Shown piece after piece: positions 9,119 to 18,245 of a DNA stretch of 64,000 bases (its first letter is position 1; the number at the start of each line of letters is the position of its first letter). The DNA lies in the NCBI RefSeq assembly GCF_001306915.1, contig NZ_LJTC01000008.1, positions 248,001 through 312,000 on the forward strand, given 5' to 3'. This DNA comes from Pseudoalteromonas lipolytica. GTDB lineage: Bacteria > Pseudomonadota > Gammaproteobacteria > Enterobacterales > Alteromonadaceae. The notes beneath the pieces are model-generated. The model was not told the DNA's origin, ran no database searches, and worked only from the letters and a program-made list of their open reading frames with translations. A program made the position numbers and the translations under genes.

Positions 9119-10504
9119 ATGTCGTCACCTATTTTGACCCCTCGTCCTTTTACGCCTGAGTTGTTATCACCTGCTGGAAGTTTAAAGAATATGCGTTATG
9201 CCTTTGCCTATGGTGCAGATGCTGTTTACGCTGGCCAACCTCGTTACAGCCTTCGTGTTCGTAATAATGAGTTTGACCTAGATAACCTGCAAATCGGTAT
9301 TAACGAAGCCCATGCGCAAAATAAAAAATTGTATGTGGTGTCGAACATTGCTCCTCACAATGCCAAGGTAAAATCGTATTTACGCGACATTGAGCCAGTC
9401 ATTGAAATGCAGCCAGATGCCCTGATAATGTCTGATCCTGGGCTTATAATGTTAGTGCGTGAAAAATGGCCAGATATGCCAATTCACTTATCTGTGCAGG
9501 CCAATGCGGTGAACTATGCCACAGTGAACTTTTGGGCTCAGCAGGGTATTGAACGAGTCATTTTATCGCGCGAATTATCCCTTGAAGAAATCGCTGAAAT
9601 TCGTGAGCTATGCCCAAATACAGAACTTGAAGTGTTTGTTCACGGTGCGCTTTGCATGGCGTATTCTGGCCGTTGTTTGTTATCGGGTTATATTAATAAA
9701 CGCGATCCAAACCAAGGTACGTGCACTAATGCATGTCGTTGGAACTACGATGTGAAACCAGGCACCGAAAATGAAACCGGCGAAATGGTACATAAAATTG
9801 ACCCTAAAGCGGTGATCCCAACGCTCGGTGATGGTGCCCCAAGTAACGAAGTATTTATGCTTGAAGAGCAGGGTCGCCCTGGTGAATACATGCCTGCTTT
9901 TGAAGACGAGCATGGTACTTACATAATGAACTCAAAAGATTTACGTGCAGTTCAATATGTTGATCAACTAACGAAAATGGGCGTGCATAGTTTAAAAATT
10001 GAAGGCCGCACTAAGTCTTTCTACTATGTTGCACGTACTGCGCAAGTGTATCGTAAAGCCATTGATGATGCCGTTGCTGGTCGTCCATTTGACGCAAACT
10101 TATTTAAAACCCTCGAAAACTTAGCGCATCGCGGCTATACCGAAGGGTTTTTAAAACGCCATGCACATCAAGACTATCAAAACTATGAGTATGGTCATTC
10201 GGTGTCAGATAAACAGCAGTTTGTGGGTGAAGTATTAGGCCGCAACGATAATGGCTTAGTTGAAATTGATGTGAAGAATAAGTTCTGTACTGGTCATTCA
10301 CTTGAGCTTATGACGCCAAAAGGGAATATTAACTTCAAGCTAGACTTTATGGAAAACAAAAAAGGCGAAGCCATTAGCGATGCAAAAGGTTCGGGCCATA
10401 TTGTTAAAATCCCTCTACCAGAAGATATCGATTTAGAGCACGCAATTTTGATGCGGAATCTCGATGCCGACCAAGATACCCGTAATCCATTTAATAAAGC
10501 TTAA
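9119..10504 (+). CDS. trhP: TrhP (YegQ), prephenate-dependent tRNA uridine-34 hydroxylase, peptidase U32 family
   Basis: 461 aa. TrhP/YegQ belongs to the U32 'peptidase' family and makes 5-hydroxyuridine at tRNA position 34 without oxygen, using prephenate. The U32 signature is clear: ELLSPAGSLKNMRYAFAYGA near the N-terminus and ELEVFVHGALCMAYSGRC in the middle. Four conserved cysteines at about 179-207 (CMAYSGRC, GTCTNAC) probably hold an Fe-S cluster. The C-terminal domain is normal. I chose ATG 9119 because GGAG lies 6 nt before it; an upstream in-frame ATG at 9104 has no ribosome site. The FNR-type promoter fits an oxygen-independent enzyme. Confidence 0.92.
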   Translation: MSSPILTPRPFTPELLSPAGSLKNMRYAFAYGADAVYAGQPRYSLRVRNNEFDLDNLQIGINEAHAQNKKLYVVSNIAPHNAKVKSYLRDIEPVIEMQPDALIMSDPGLIMLVREKWPDMPIHLSVQANAVNYATVNFWAQQGIERVILSRELSLEEIAEIRELCPNTELEVFVHGALCMAYSGRCLLSGYINKRDPNQGTCTNACRWNYDVKPGTENETGEMVHKIDPKAVIPTLGDGAPSNEVFMLEEQGRPGEYMPAFEDEHGTYIMNSKDLRAVQYVDQLTKMGVHSLKIEGRTKSFYYVARTAQVYRKAIDDAVAGRPFDANLFKTLENLAHRGYTEGFLKRHAHQDYQNYEYGHSVSDKQQFVGEVLGRNDNGLVEIDVKNKFCTGHSLELMTPKGNINFKLDFMENKKGEAISDAKGSGHIVKIPLPEDIDLEHAILMRNLDADQDTRNPFNKA

Positions 10505-10511
10505 TAGAAGG

Positions 10512-10534
10512 TGCGCTAAGTCATACTTAGCGCA
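10512..10534 (+). terminator. Terminator between convergent trhP and the AraC gene
   Basis: TGCGCTAAGT and ACTTAGCGCA form a perfect 10-bp stem with a CAT loop, 8 nt after the trhP stop, followed by TTTATCTCTTAT. It may serve both strands. Confidence 0.75.
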
Positions 10535-10542
10535 TTTATCTC

Positions 10543-11448
10543 TTATAACTGTTGTTGCCTTAACCTTTGCATATCTTTTTGCGGAGGCAGGCCAAATAAA
10601 CGGCTGTACTCGCGACTAAATTGCGAAGGGCTTTCGTAACCAACCACACCACTTGCTTGACCAGCATCAAGACCATTGATCAGCATTTGATCGCGAGCCT
10701 CTTGCAGGCGTAAGGTTTTTAAATACTGCAATGGGCTGGTGCCAGTAATGGTTTTAAAGTGCTGGCGAAATGTTGATGAGCTCATATGCGCTTGTTTTGC
10801 TAACTCTTCAATTTGTACTGGGCGCATAAAGTTGGTTTTAAGCCAGCTCACAACTCTAACGATATGACTACTTGGTGACCCCTCTGATGCCAGTTTTCTA
10901 AGGTGAGGCCCGTGAGGTCCCTGTAAAAGGCGAATAACAATTTCTTTTGCGAGTAATGGCTGTAAGCCGTCGCGAAGTGCGGGATTATATTCAAGCTCAA
11001 ATAACCGAGTGAGTGCATCAGTGAGTCCTGCATCGATATTATGAATAGAAATCGGCGCAAACGTTTCGTTGCGTGATTGTTTTGGCAGTTTAAGTTCTGC
11101 GGCTGTTTGCAAAATTAAGTTGTAATCAAGCTTTAGCACCATGGCAACAAATGGCTGGTGGCGTGTTGCTTCGGTCACATGGGATACCACAGGTAAGTCG
11201 AAAGTTGTTAACATGGTTTGCCCACCAGAGCAGGGCAGTACACTGTTTTCGACTGAAAGCATTTTTGCACCTTGTAGCACCACTGCAAGGCTTAATGTGT
11301 AAATACAATGCAAGGGGTCGGTTGGTGCGTTACGAATGTGCAATGTGAGCTCTGGCGTATGAGAGGTAATATCACCCGCTTTATTAGCGAATAACATAAT
11401 CTTTTGCGCGAGTGGTTTAGCAATCTCTTGATGGTTGGTGTCTATCAT
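10543..11448 (-). CDS. AraC-family regulator, YqhC-like
   Basis: 301 aa. An AraC_N-type sensory domain covers about residues 20-175 (CIYTLSLAVVLQGAKMLSVE is the typical opening). It is followed by two helix-turn-helix motifs at about 195-290 (IEELAKQAHMSSSTFRQHFK and VVGYESPSQFSREYSRLFG). E. coli YqhC, with the same architecture, responds to aldehydes and controls an aldehyde reductase. The flavodoxin gene ends 15 nt upstream on the same strand, so this regulator probably sits at the end of the hydrolase/flavodoxin run and may control it. Confidence 0.85.
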   Translation of the reverse strand: MIDTNHQEIAKPLAQKIMLFANKAGDITSHTPELTLHIRNAPTDPLHCIYTLSLAVVLQGAKMLSVENSVLPCSGGQTMLTTFDLPVVSHVTEATRHQPFVAMVLKLDYNLILQTAAELKLPKQSRNETFAPISIHNIDAGLTDALTRLFELEYNPALRDGLQPLLAKEIVIRLLQGPHGPHLRKLASEGSPSSHIVRVVSWLKTNFMRPVQIEELAKQAHMSSSTFRQHFKTITGTSPLQYLKTLRLQEARDQMLINGLDAGQASGVVGYESPSQFSREYSRLFGLPPQKDMQRLRQQQL

Positions 11449-11463
11449 GTTTTAAACTCACGG

Positions 11464-12084
11464 TTAGTTATCTTGGCTGTCAAATTTATCAAGCATATCT
11501 TGGCTACTAATTTGAGAGCCCATACGGCCACGATTCACATACCTGTGAGAAAACGTTTTTGCGCCATTTGCCCGAACCAGCTTTTCAAAATCATCAATAA
11601 AATGCTGTTCGAACTTACTATTAAAGGTATTAAATAAAATCACATTTTTACCTGAAAAGTCATTTTTTTTTGCAAACTGCCAAATCGGTGGGGCAGGGCT
11701 ATAAAGCCAAATAGGCGAGCCTAAATAAATGGTTTGATACTTCTCAAGGTTTATATTGCTCGGGGTTATTGTTGCTACCTTGCTTCTGGCATCGTTTAGA
11801 GCGGCTATCCAACCAGGAATACCTAGTTCGTAATCGGTAGCCGTTATTTCAAACAGCTCCGCGTTATGCTTTTGTGCTATGTGATCTGCTAAAACCCCAG
11901 TATTACCAGAGCGAGAAAAAACCACGACGGCTGTTTTGGCATCAAGCGTGATTTTCGGCTCCGCATTGTGTAGACGTAAGCTGTTTTTAGCATACTGTGA
12001 TTTTTCGGTTTGTGTGACCCAAATGGCAACAGATAAAAGCCCTAATATTACAACTGCGAGTATTATAAATAGCCATTTAATCAT
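11464..12084 (-). CDS. Membrane-anchored flavodoxin-like protein
   Basis: 206 aa from the chosen ATG, which has AGGAG 8 nt upstream; a further in-frame start seven codons earlier has none. An N-terminal hydrophobic segment (about residues 3-24) anchors the protein. The remainder is a flavodoxin fold: the FMN phosphate loop is FSRSGNTGVLADHIA, followed by YQTIYLGSPIWLYSPAPP. It probably binds FMN and passes electrons to an unknown partner. Similar proteins accompany YqhC-type regulators. The exact substrate cannot be told. Confidence 0.8.
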   Translation of the reverse strand: MIKWLFIILAVVILGLLSVAIWVTQTEKSQYAKNSLRLHNAEPKITLDAKTAVVVFSRSGNTGVLADHIAQKHNAELFEITATDYELGIPGWIAALNDARSKVATITPSNINLEKYQTIYLGSPIWLYSPAPPIWQFAKKNDFSGKNVILFNTFNSKFEQHFIDDFEKLVRANGAKTFSHRYVNRGRMGSQISSQDMLDKFDSQDN

Positions 12085-12128
12085 TGTGTTAACTCCTAAA
12101 ATCACAAATTCAAATCAACAACAAAAGT

Positions 12129-12156
12129 AAGTTAGGCCAAGCATGAGGCCTAACTT
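12129..12156 (-). terminator. Hairpin after the first hydrolase gene
   Basis: AAGTTAGGCC and GGCCTAACTT are perfect complements with an 8-nt loop. On the minus strand the hairpin follows the stop of the 12193-13128 gene and leads into TTACTTTTGTTG. It would separate the hydrolase from the flavodoxin gene. Confidence 0.6.
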
Positions 12157-12192
12157 CTTTGCTTTATGCATGCTCAGCTTACAAGTGCCTTT

Positions 12193-13128
12193 TTATAAAT
12201 GCTTGGTTAAAAAAGGCAGTATTTGCTGCATCGCTAACGCAACTGGTTCAGGCTTATCGTACAGGTCATAGTGCGACCAATCTTCTAGTTCAACGAGTTG
12301 TCTGTCTTTTGATGCAAATGATTTTCCGTAAATTTCTTTACCGTCACGGTACGCGCCAAAAGCCCCTACTTTTTGACCAATTACAGCCATCATAGGTTGA
12401 GTCATTAATGTTTCGGCAAACGCGAAAGCATCCCAAGTGAGGGTTTTTTGTGCATGAGAAAATAACATACGTGTTGCGCCACCTTCACTTTGACCACGCG
12501 GTGTTTTGTAGTAATCAGTCGCTTCGAAAACATCACGTTCAGTCAGGCCATTGTCGCGGGCAAACTCAATGCTTGGTGGGAGTAATTCGTTAACTTGTAA
12601 ATCACCACCAAGTGCTTCAGCAGTTCGTTGTGCCGCCATCGATTCAAGTGCGCCAAGCGGGTTAAACTCGGTGAATGCTTCTCTAAATAAACGACCTAAA
12701 TTAACTGGTGTGATACCGACCACGGCTTTTACGCGTTTTTCAGTCAGTGCAGAGTTAAATACATAAGCACCCCCACCACATACCCCAATGCTACCAATAC
12801 GCTCGTTATCGACATAAGGCAGTGTCACCGCATAATCAATAACATGGCTAATATCTTCAACGCGTTGTGATGGGTTTTCAATAAAGCGGGGTGTACCGCC
12901 AGATTGACCTTGATAGCTGGCATCGAAGGCAATAACCACATAACCCGCTTCAGCAAGTGCTTTACCATATACACTACTTGAGGTTTGTTCTTTACAGCTA
13001 CCAAATGGGTGAACACTGATCATGGTTGGGTAGGTTTTTGACTCATCAAAATTAGCAGGTGTTAAAACAAGTGCTGAGATTTCCCACGCCATATCGTGGT
13101 TTTGAATACTAACTGTTTGAATGTTCAT
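12193..13128 (-). CDS. Alpha/beta hydrolase with cysteine nucleophile (paralogue 1)
   Basis: 311 aa, cytoplasmic. It has the dienelactone-hydrolase/YcjY-type alpha/beta fold: oxyanion region SVHPFGSCKEQ, FDASYQGQSGG, and a nucleophile elbow GVCGGGAY that places Cys117 where most family members have serine. The likely catalytic His lies in DWSHYDLYD near the C-terminus. It is a tandem paralogue of the next gene upstream, with shared blocks (LPYVDN-RIG, FDES/DETKTYP). Hairpins flank it, so the two are at least partly separate units. The substrate is unknown, probably an ester or lactone. Confidence 0.8.
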   Translation of the reverse strand: MNIQTVSIQNHDMAWEISALVLTPANFDESKTYPTMISVHPFGSCKEQTSSSVYGKALAEAGYVVIAFDASYQGQSGGTPRFIENPSQRVEDISHVIDYAVTLPYVDNERIGSIGVCGGGAYVFNSALTEKRVKAVVGITPVNLGRLFREAFTEFNPLGALESMAAQRTAEALGGDLQVNELLPPSIEFARDNGLTERDVFEATDYYKTPRGQSEGGATRMLFSHAQKTLTWDAFAFAETLMTQPMMAVIGQKVGAFGAYRDGKEIYGKSFASKDRQLVELEDWSHYDLYDKPEPVALAMQQILPFLTKHL

Positions 13129-13152
13129 GTTTGCTCCTAAATGCTTTTAGTA

Positions 13153-13173
13153 ATGAGCCCTATTCGGGCTCAT
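13153..13173 (-). terminator. Hairpin between the two hydrolase genes
   Basis: ATGAGCCC and GGGCTCAT form a perfect 8-bp stem around TATTC, 12 nt after the stop of the upstream hydrolase. On the minus strand only a weak T-stretch follows, so termination may be partial. Confidence 0.55.
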
Positions 13174-13185
13174 ACAAATCAATAA

Positions 13186-14100
13186 TTACAGATTGCTTGT
13201 AAAGAAAGGTGCTAATACGCTGATTGCTTCAGTGATTTCACTTTCGCCATCGTATAGGTCCATGTGGTTTGCACCTTCAACGATGTACATGTTTTTGCTG
13301 CTTGATGCTGCGCGCGCCATTAGGTCATCGCTCATCCACTTGCTGCCTGCATTGCTGCCGACGACGGTCAGTAATGGTTGTGTTAAAAATGCTTCAGCTT
13401 TAAAGAATGCATCATAAGTGATGATTTGATTTAAGCTGCGTGCAGTCGCAAAACCCGGTGCAGTGCAATAAGCTGCGCGGTCTGTGTGGTAGTATTCCCA
13501 CGCTTGGCGAAGTTCTTCGTTTGGTGCATCTTCTTCTTTCAGCGGTGCCATTGGAATAGTCGCAATCTCGTTACCACTTGCATCCGATGTGCGAGAATCA
13601 GAGCCAGCTTGGATATATGGGATAGCGTCGCTGTCTTTTACATTGTTATCCCAGCCATTACGGAACATTTGGCCAATATTTACCATGCTTACTGTGCCAA
13701 CGGCTTTAATACGGCGGTCGTTAATTGCAGCATTTGCGGTGTAACCTGCCCCCGCACAGATACCCATGGCGCCAATGCGATCATTGTCTACATAAGGTAA
13801 GGTCGTTAAGTAATCGATTACTGCACTCACATCCTCGGTACGAACATGTGGGTTTTCAAGTTGGCGTGGCTCGCCTGTGCTTTCACCTTGGTAAGATGCA
13901 TCGTATGCAATAGCGACAAAACCTTGCTCAGCTAGTTTACGTGCGTAAGTCCCTGCTGTTTGCTCTTTAACACCACCACCTGGGTGCGATACGACAACGG
14001 CTGGGTAGGTTTTTGTTTCATCAAAATCAGCTGGTAAATTTAATAAGCCAGCGATAGTAATATCTAAACCGTTCGTGTTTGGAAAAGTAACTTTGTTCAT
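13186..14100 (-). CDS. Alpha/beta hydrolase with cysteine nucleophile (paralogue 2)
   Basis: 304 aa. It has the same fold as its downstream neighbour: VSHPGGGVKEQTAGTYARKL, AYDASYQGESTGEPR, and an elbow GICAGAGY with Cys115 as nucleophile. The presumed His lies in EGANHMDLYDGES. It is about as long as its paralogue and clearly homologous, but well diverged, so the duplication is old. It is probably the first gene of this minus-strand group, since 387 nt of non-coding DNA lie upstream. The substrate is unknown. Confidence 0.8.
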   Translation of the reverse strand: MNKVTFPNTNGLDITIAGLLNLPADFDETKTYPAVVVSHPGGGVKEQTAGTYARKLAEQGFVAIAYDASYQGESTGEPRQLENPHVRTEDVSAVIDYLTTLPYVDNDRIGAMGICAGAGYTANAAINDRRIKAVGTVSMVNIGQMFRNGWDNNVKDSDAIPYIQAGSDSRTSDASGNEIATIPMAPLKEEDAPNEELRQAWEYYHTDRAAYCTAPGFATARSLNQIITYDAFFKAEAFLTQPLLTVVGSNAGSKWMSDDLMARAASSSKNMYIVEGANHMDLYDGESEITEAISVLAPFFTSNL

Positions 14101-14487
14101 GAGCGTAAATCCTCTTTGGGTTAATGAGTAAGGACAGAGACTATTCTCGATTGCAGAGCTGTTTGCTTTGCGTCCTTGATTGAGATTAAGTATAGGAGTG
14201 GGCTGAAACGAATGTTTGCCTTAAATGACAGGGTGTTTGTCTAAAATGCCGAAAAAGCACTATGGCAGGCAATCGGAAAATGACCAGGATAGATTGGGAA
14301 TTTACTTAATTGCTTGAAATGGTCGGGTTTATAGGGTGTTTAGAGTGCTTGCTCTACATGATGGCAGTGATGGGATTTTATTTCTAAAATCGAAATACCG
14401 CTTGCTTTATAAGTATAAGGCTCTTAATTAGGCTGTGATTGCCTATTTTTATTGCCGTAAGCCAATTAATAGGCAGTGTAACGACGC
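14101..14487. other. Intergenic region without a recognisable gene
   Basis: I found no convincing reading frame here. It must hold the promoter of the 13186-14100 gene and the 3' end of the Rrf2 gene. The only structure is a loose inverted repeat TGCCTATT/AATAGGCA near 14440-14475, which could form a weak hairpin after the Rrf2 gene. Confidence 0.4.
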
Positions 14488-14901
14488 TTATTTTTTAAAT
14501 TGACTGGCAAGCTCTGCAAGCGACACTTCAGCAAAACGTTTTAATAACAGGGCTTCTGCATCGTCCATTGCGTTTTGCAGGGCGCTGTTAACTGCATGTT
14601 CGATAGGGCAGTTGCTGTGCTCATCGGTTAGACCAATTACAAACAGGTTCTTTTCGCCAAGCGCTTGGTGAATATCAAATAAAGTGATGTCTGTTAAGGG
14701 AGTGGCCAGTAGCCAGCCGCCATTGTGACCTTTGATTGCCGACACATAACCTGCTTGGCGCAGTAACGCCATTGTACGGCGCACGACCACAGGGTTGGTC
14801 ATTAACATGTTTGCTAATGTCTCTGATGTAATAGGGTGGCTGTAACTGTTTAAATGGATCAGCACATGCAAAACCCGTGATAATCGGCTGTCTTTTCTCA
14901 T
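14488..14901 (-). CDS. Rrf2-family transcriptional regulator
   Basis: 137 aa, with a winged helix at about residues 10-65 (ITSETLANMLMTNPVVVRRTMALLRQAGYV, then the wing SAIKGHNGGWLLA). Only one cysteine is visible (NCPIEHAV), so the three-Cys Fe-S cluster of IscR/NsrR is absent. It is closer to the YwnA-type, cluster-free members. Its ATG begins 1 nt after the stop of the EamA transporter, so the two are co-transcribed and translationally coupled. It may regulate the transporter. Confidence 0.87.
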   Translation of the reverse strand: MRKDSRLSRVLHVLIHLNSYSHPITSETLANMLMTNPVVVRRTMALLRQAGYVSAIKGHNGGWLLATPLTDITLFDIHQALGEKNLFVIGLTDEHSNCPIEHAVNSALQNAMDDAEALLLKRFAEVSLAELASQFKK

Positions 14902-14902
14902 C

Positions 14903-15823
14903 TTAAATCGTCAATATGCGTTTTTTGCAGTGTATCACGAACTGCTTAATATTGACCGTTTGAATTACCAAACTAACGCTCACTAAACTAATCCCAAGCC
15001 AGCCAATTTGCTGAAATTGCTCATTTAAAATCACAATAGCCAGTACGGTGGCGATAATCGGCTCAAGTAAAGTAATGAGCACGGCTTGGCTAGCCGCGAT
15101 GGTTTTTAAGCCAATACTAAATAGCCAATAACCTAAAAACATCGGTACTATGGCCATGTAAAGCGCCACGCTGGTATTGGTAACCGTGGCAAAAAGCGTA
15201 TCTCCAGTGATCAATAACGAAGGCAAGAGTACACATGCAGCGCCGCCAAATAAGCTTGCCATGGTCGCTCTTGAATGAACGCCGTTGCTAATTAAACGTT
15301 TGGCTGTCCATGAATAACCCGCATAGGTAAGCCCTGCAATTAAGCCAAGTAAAATGCCGATGTTTTGGCTAAACAGCCCCGTAGCGGCAAGGTTATGCTC
15401 TTTACCTGACGCGATTAAGCCAATGCCAATCGCACCAAAGCAAAAGCTGACTAGCCAGCGAGTTGAAATGGGCTTTTTCTCAATTAAGTATTCCAATAAG
15501 ACGGTAAATAAAGGGGCGCTGGCAATCGAAACAACGGTGCCTATTGCCACACCAGCGCTATTCATCGAGGTATAAAATGCCAGCGGATAAATAGCTACAC
15601 AAGCTGAGCCAAGTAGGGTTAGGCGGTAGTGCTTACGCAGAGTACTGGCATTGTTTATTAGCTGAGTTAGTGAGGTTAGGCAAAGTAATACGCCGCCAAA
15701 TCCCATCGCAAACGCACCTATTGCAAAAGGGCTAATGTCTGGTGCAAAGCTTGCGGCTGTGCCTGTTGTGCCCCAAAACACACTGGCAACTAAAACGGCC
15801 ATGGTCGCGATGGTATGGTTCAT
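14903..15823 (-). CDS. EamA/DMT-family transporter
   Basis: 306 aa, about ten membrane helices in two EamA repeats, as in drug/metabolite exporters of the RhaT/YdcZ type. The first repeat opens with AVLVASVFWGTTGTAASFAP and the second includes LLGLIAGLTYAGYSWTAKRL. The C-terminus is basic and cytoplasmic. It sits between an AraC regulator (98 nt upstream) and the coupled Rrf2 gene, suggesting inducible export of a small metabolite. The substrate is unknown. Confidence 0.88.
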   Translation of the reverse strand: MNHTIATMAVLVASVFWGTTGTAASFAPDISPFAIGAFAMGFGGVLLCLTSLTQLINNASTLRKHYRLTLLGSACVAIYPLAFYTSMNSAGVAIGTVVSIASAPLFTVLLEYLIEKKPISTRWLVSFCFGAIGIGLIASGKEHNLAATGLFSQNIGILLGLIAGLTYAGYSWTAKRLISNGVHSRATMASLFGGAACVLLPSLLITGDTLFATVTNTSVALYMAIVPMFLGYWLFSIGLKTIAASQAVLITLLEPIIATVLAIVILNEQFQQIGWLGISLVSVSLVIQTVNIKQFVIHCKKRILTI

Positions 15824-15921
15824 TGATGATTCGCTTTAAATATAATATATCAAAAGCATAATTAAAATCGATGCAAAGTTTTTGACAAAAAGGACGGTTT
15901 TGTTGACCTTAAAAACTAAAG

Positions 15922-16629
15922 TTATTTTTTAAACTTGCTTGGTGATAAGCCAAAGTACTTTGAAAAACTACGGCTAAAAGATGAAAGTTCATTGTAACCA
16001 ACTAACTCACTAATACGCTGTAGCGGGTAATCGGTATGACTGAGTAAGGCTTGGGCTTTTTCCATTCTCTGTTTAGTTACATAGTTCATGACAGTCAATC
16101 CGGTTTGTTGCTTAAACAGTAGTTTAAATTGCGTTGGGCTTAAACAGGCAATGCTGGCAAGGTGTTTGATTTGAAGAGGAGTGCTTAAGTGACTGTCAAT
16201 ATAAAGCAGTGCCTCGCTAATACGGCTGTCGACCTTAGGCTGCATAATTTGCTCAGCTAGCAGCAAATTGAAGGTGTTAAACATGGCAAGTTCTAATTCA
16301 CGATTAACCGCTTGCTCAAGCTGCTTTGCTACAAACTGCAAAAATGCCCAAAGTGATTGATTAATAGCAAACACGCAGCGCTCAGCAGTGGCCAGGTTAT
16401 CTGGTAACTTTGGCATATCGGCCACCACAAATCGCGCCTCTGGCATTGCGGTAAAAAGATGCGTTTGCGAGGCTTTGACAACCACGCATTCACCGGGGGC
16501 GACTTTACCTTGAAAATCACCCACACTAATAGCAATCACACCTTTTAAGGGCAGTACAAGTTGATGATAGTCATGGCTATGGCTAACAGACTTAGTACTG
16601 TAAGAGCGGATAGATAGATTGCCTTGCAT
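15922..16629 (-). CDS. AraC-family regulator with N-terminal cupin
   Basis: 235 aa. A short cupin-type sensing domain (about residues 10-80; HSHDYHQLVLPLKGVIAISVG) is followed by two helix-turn-helix motifs (about 140-235; IKHLASIACLSPTQFKLLFKQ, VGYNELSSFSRSFSKYFG). It lies directly upstream of the EamA exporter on the same strand and is the obvious candidate to control it. The effector is unknown. Confidence 0.85.
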   Translation of the reverse strand: MQGNLSIRSYSTKSVSHSHDYHQLVLPLKGVIAISVGDFQGKVAPGECVVVKASQTHLFTAMPEARFVVADMPKLPDNLATAERCVFAINQSLWAFLQFVAKQLEQAVNRELELAMFNTFNLLLAEQIMQPKVDSRISEALLYIDSHLSTPLQIKHLASIACLSPTQFKLLFKQQTGLTVMNYVTKQRMEKAQALLSHTDYPLQRISELVGYNELSSFSRSFSKYFGLSPSKFKK

Positions 16630-16691
16630 AATTTTGCGATAACCGTTTGCTGAGTAAGGCTATTATGCCTGTTTGTTTGGGATGATCAATT

Positions 16692-17294
16692 TTAGGCCAT
16701 TAACGGGGTTAGCACATGCTCGTAGGCAATCATTAACGCGACATAAACCAACAAAACAGCCATCAGTTTATTAAACACATAAAAAACACCCGGCCGTGAT
16801 ACTTGTCTGCCAAGCACTAAGCCCGCTAACGAGTAACTTGTAGGCGCACCAAAGGCAAGGAAGGCTAAAATAAAAGACCAAAATACGATTGCAGCGCCAG
16901 TAATATCGGCGCTTGGGAATTGAATCGTAGCAATTGGCAAAGTGGCCACCAAGGCTTTTGGATTTAATAGCTGCATAAACAGGCCATCGAAAAAGCTAAG
17001 TGAGGCATCAGCTGACGCATCCTTCACCTGTACTTTTGCTTTTGCGACCTTCCAAGCAATATACAAAATATAGCCGCAACCAATTAAGCTCACATAAGGC
17101 AAAAACTGCGGATTGATCACTTGCAAGCCAAGGTAGCCAAGCAGCACAAATAAGATAAACATCGCGCTACCCACGCCGATAAAAAAACCAAGGTGTGAAC
17201 GAGTTTGTTTATTTAAGCCGCTGCTTAAACCGAGTAAATTGATTGGCCCAGGGGTGTACATAATGCCAATAGCATATGCAAAAATATCTGCCAT
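16692..17294 (-). CDS. LysE-family amino acid/metabolite exporter
   Basis: 200 aa, six predicted membrane helices, the standard LysE/RhtB size. The family signature near the N-terminus reads YAIGIMYTPGPINLLGLSSG. The tail half contains LLNPKALVATLPIATIQFP. It lies 26 nt downstream of an AraC regulator on the same strand, a frequent pairing. It probably exports an amino acid or related compound; the substrate cannot be told from sequence. Confidence 0.88.
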   Translation of the reverse strand: MADIFAYAIGIMYTPGPINLLGLSSGLNKQTRSHLGFFIGVGSAMFILFVLLGYLGLQVINPQFLPYVSLIGCGYILYIAWKVAKAKVQVKDASADASLSFFDGLFMQLLNPKALVATLPIATIQFPSADITGAAIVFWSFILAFLAFGAPTSYSLAGLVLGRQVSRPGVFYVFNKLMAVLLVYVALMIAYEHVLTPLMA

Positions 17295-17320
17295 AACAGC
17301 TCCAAATCAGTAATTCAGCT

Positions 17321-18151
17321 CTATCTACGAGCCCATTGCAGTTGAAATTGTTTTGGTGTCATACCAAATGCTCGTTTGAAGTTACGATTGAGGTGGCTGG
17401 CATCAGCGAAGCCAGATTCAACCGCCACGCTGGTGGCATCACGGCCAACCTGTAACGCTTTACGGGCATAATTAATACGACAGTTCAAAACATATTGATG
17501 TGGAGTAATACCGAAGTGCTCGCGAAAGCGGCGGATAAAATGAAATTTCGACATGGTGGCAGCATGGGCAATGTCATCAATAGAAATGTCATTGTCGATA
17601 TTTGCCAAAATGTAGTCTTTTGCACGCAGAAGCAAGCTATCAACACGGGTGCTTAAAGTTGGCAAATCAAGACTGCCGTTGAGCCTGACTAAAGACTGTG
17701 CCATTTGCAATACTGCAGCTTCTCGCTCTATTTTGCTGGTGCTATTGGTTTGTAAAAGCCTTGATAAGTTAATCACCTGATTACGCAGTAATGGATCAGC
17801 ATACAAGGTGTTTGCCATACGTAACGTGCAATCTTGCTTATACCCAAGCGCTTTGAACAAAGGCTTAAATTCATCGGGATGAATGTACAGCATTAGATAC
17901 TCTAGGTTTTGCTCAGTGCCAGAGTGACCATCGTGAATATCTTCTGGGTTAAACAAAATGACATTGCCAGGTACGCTTTTATAAAACGCATTACGACAAA
18001 AGAAATCTTGCCGCCCTTGTAGAGTAATACCAATTGAATACTCTTCGTGAGCATGTTTTGCATAGGTAAAATCACTCATAGTCGCCGTCAACATCGAGAT
18101 GCTCTGATGCTGTTCGTTGTTAATGTACTTAAAGTGATTGTCTTTGCTCAC
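17321..18151 (-). CDS. AraC-family regulator paired with LysE exporter
   Basis: 276 aa. The N-terminal AraC-type cupin (about residues 20-120; HAHEEYSIGITLQGRQDFFC, VILFNPEDIHDGHSG) carries the metal/ligand-site pattern of the family. The C-terminal domain has both HTH motifs (IDDIAHAATMSKFHFIRRFRE, SGFADASHLNRNFKRAFG). It sits 26 nt upstream of the LysE exporter and probably switches it on when its substrate accumulates. Confidence 0.87.
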   Translation of the reverse strand: MSKDNHFKYINNEQHQSISMLTATMSDFTYAKHAHEEYSIGITLQGRQDFFCRNAFYKSVPGNVILFNPEDIHDGHSGTEQNLEYLMLYIHPDEFKPLFKALGYKQDCTLRMANTLYADPLLRNQVINLSRLLQTNSTSKIEREAAVLQMAQSLVRLNGSLDLPTLSTRVDSLLLRAKDYILANIDNDISIDDIAHAATMSKFHFIRRFREHFGITPHQYVLNCRINYARKALQVGRDATSVAVESGFADASHLNRNFKRAFGMTPKQFQLQWARR

Positions 18152-18245
18152 AGGTGCTCCTGAAGGGTGTGCGCTTCGTTATTATTCCTACGCCAATATA
18201 GCGAAGCTGGCAACCTAAAAACTTGAACAAAATTGCTGTTTTAAT

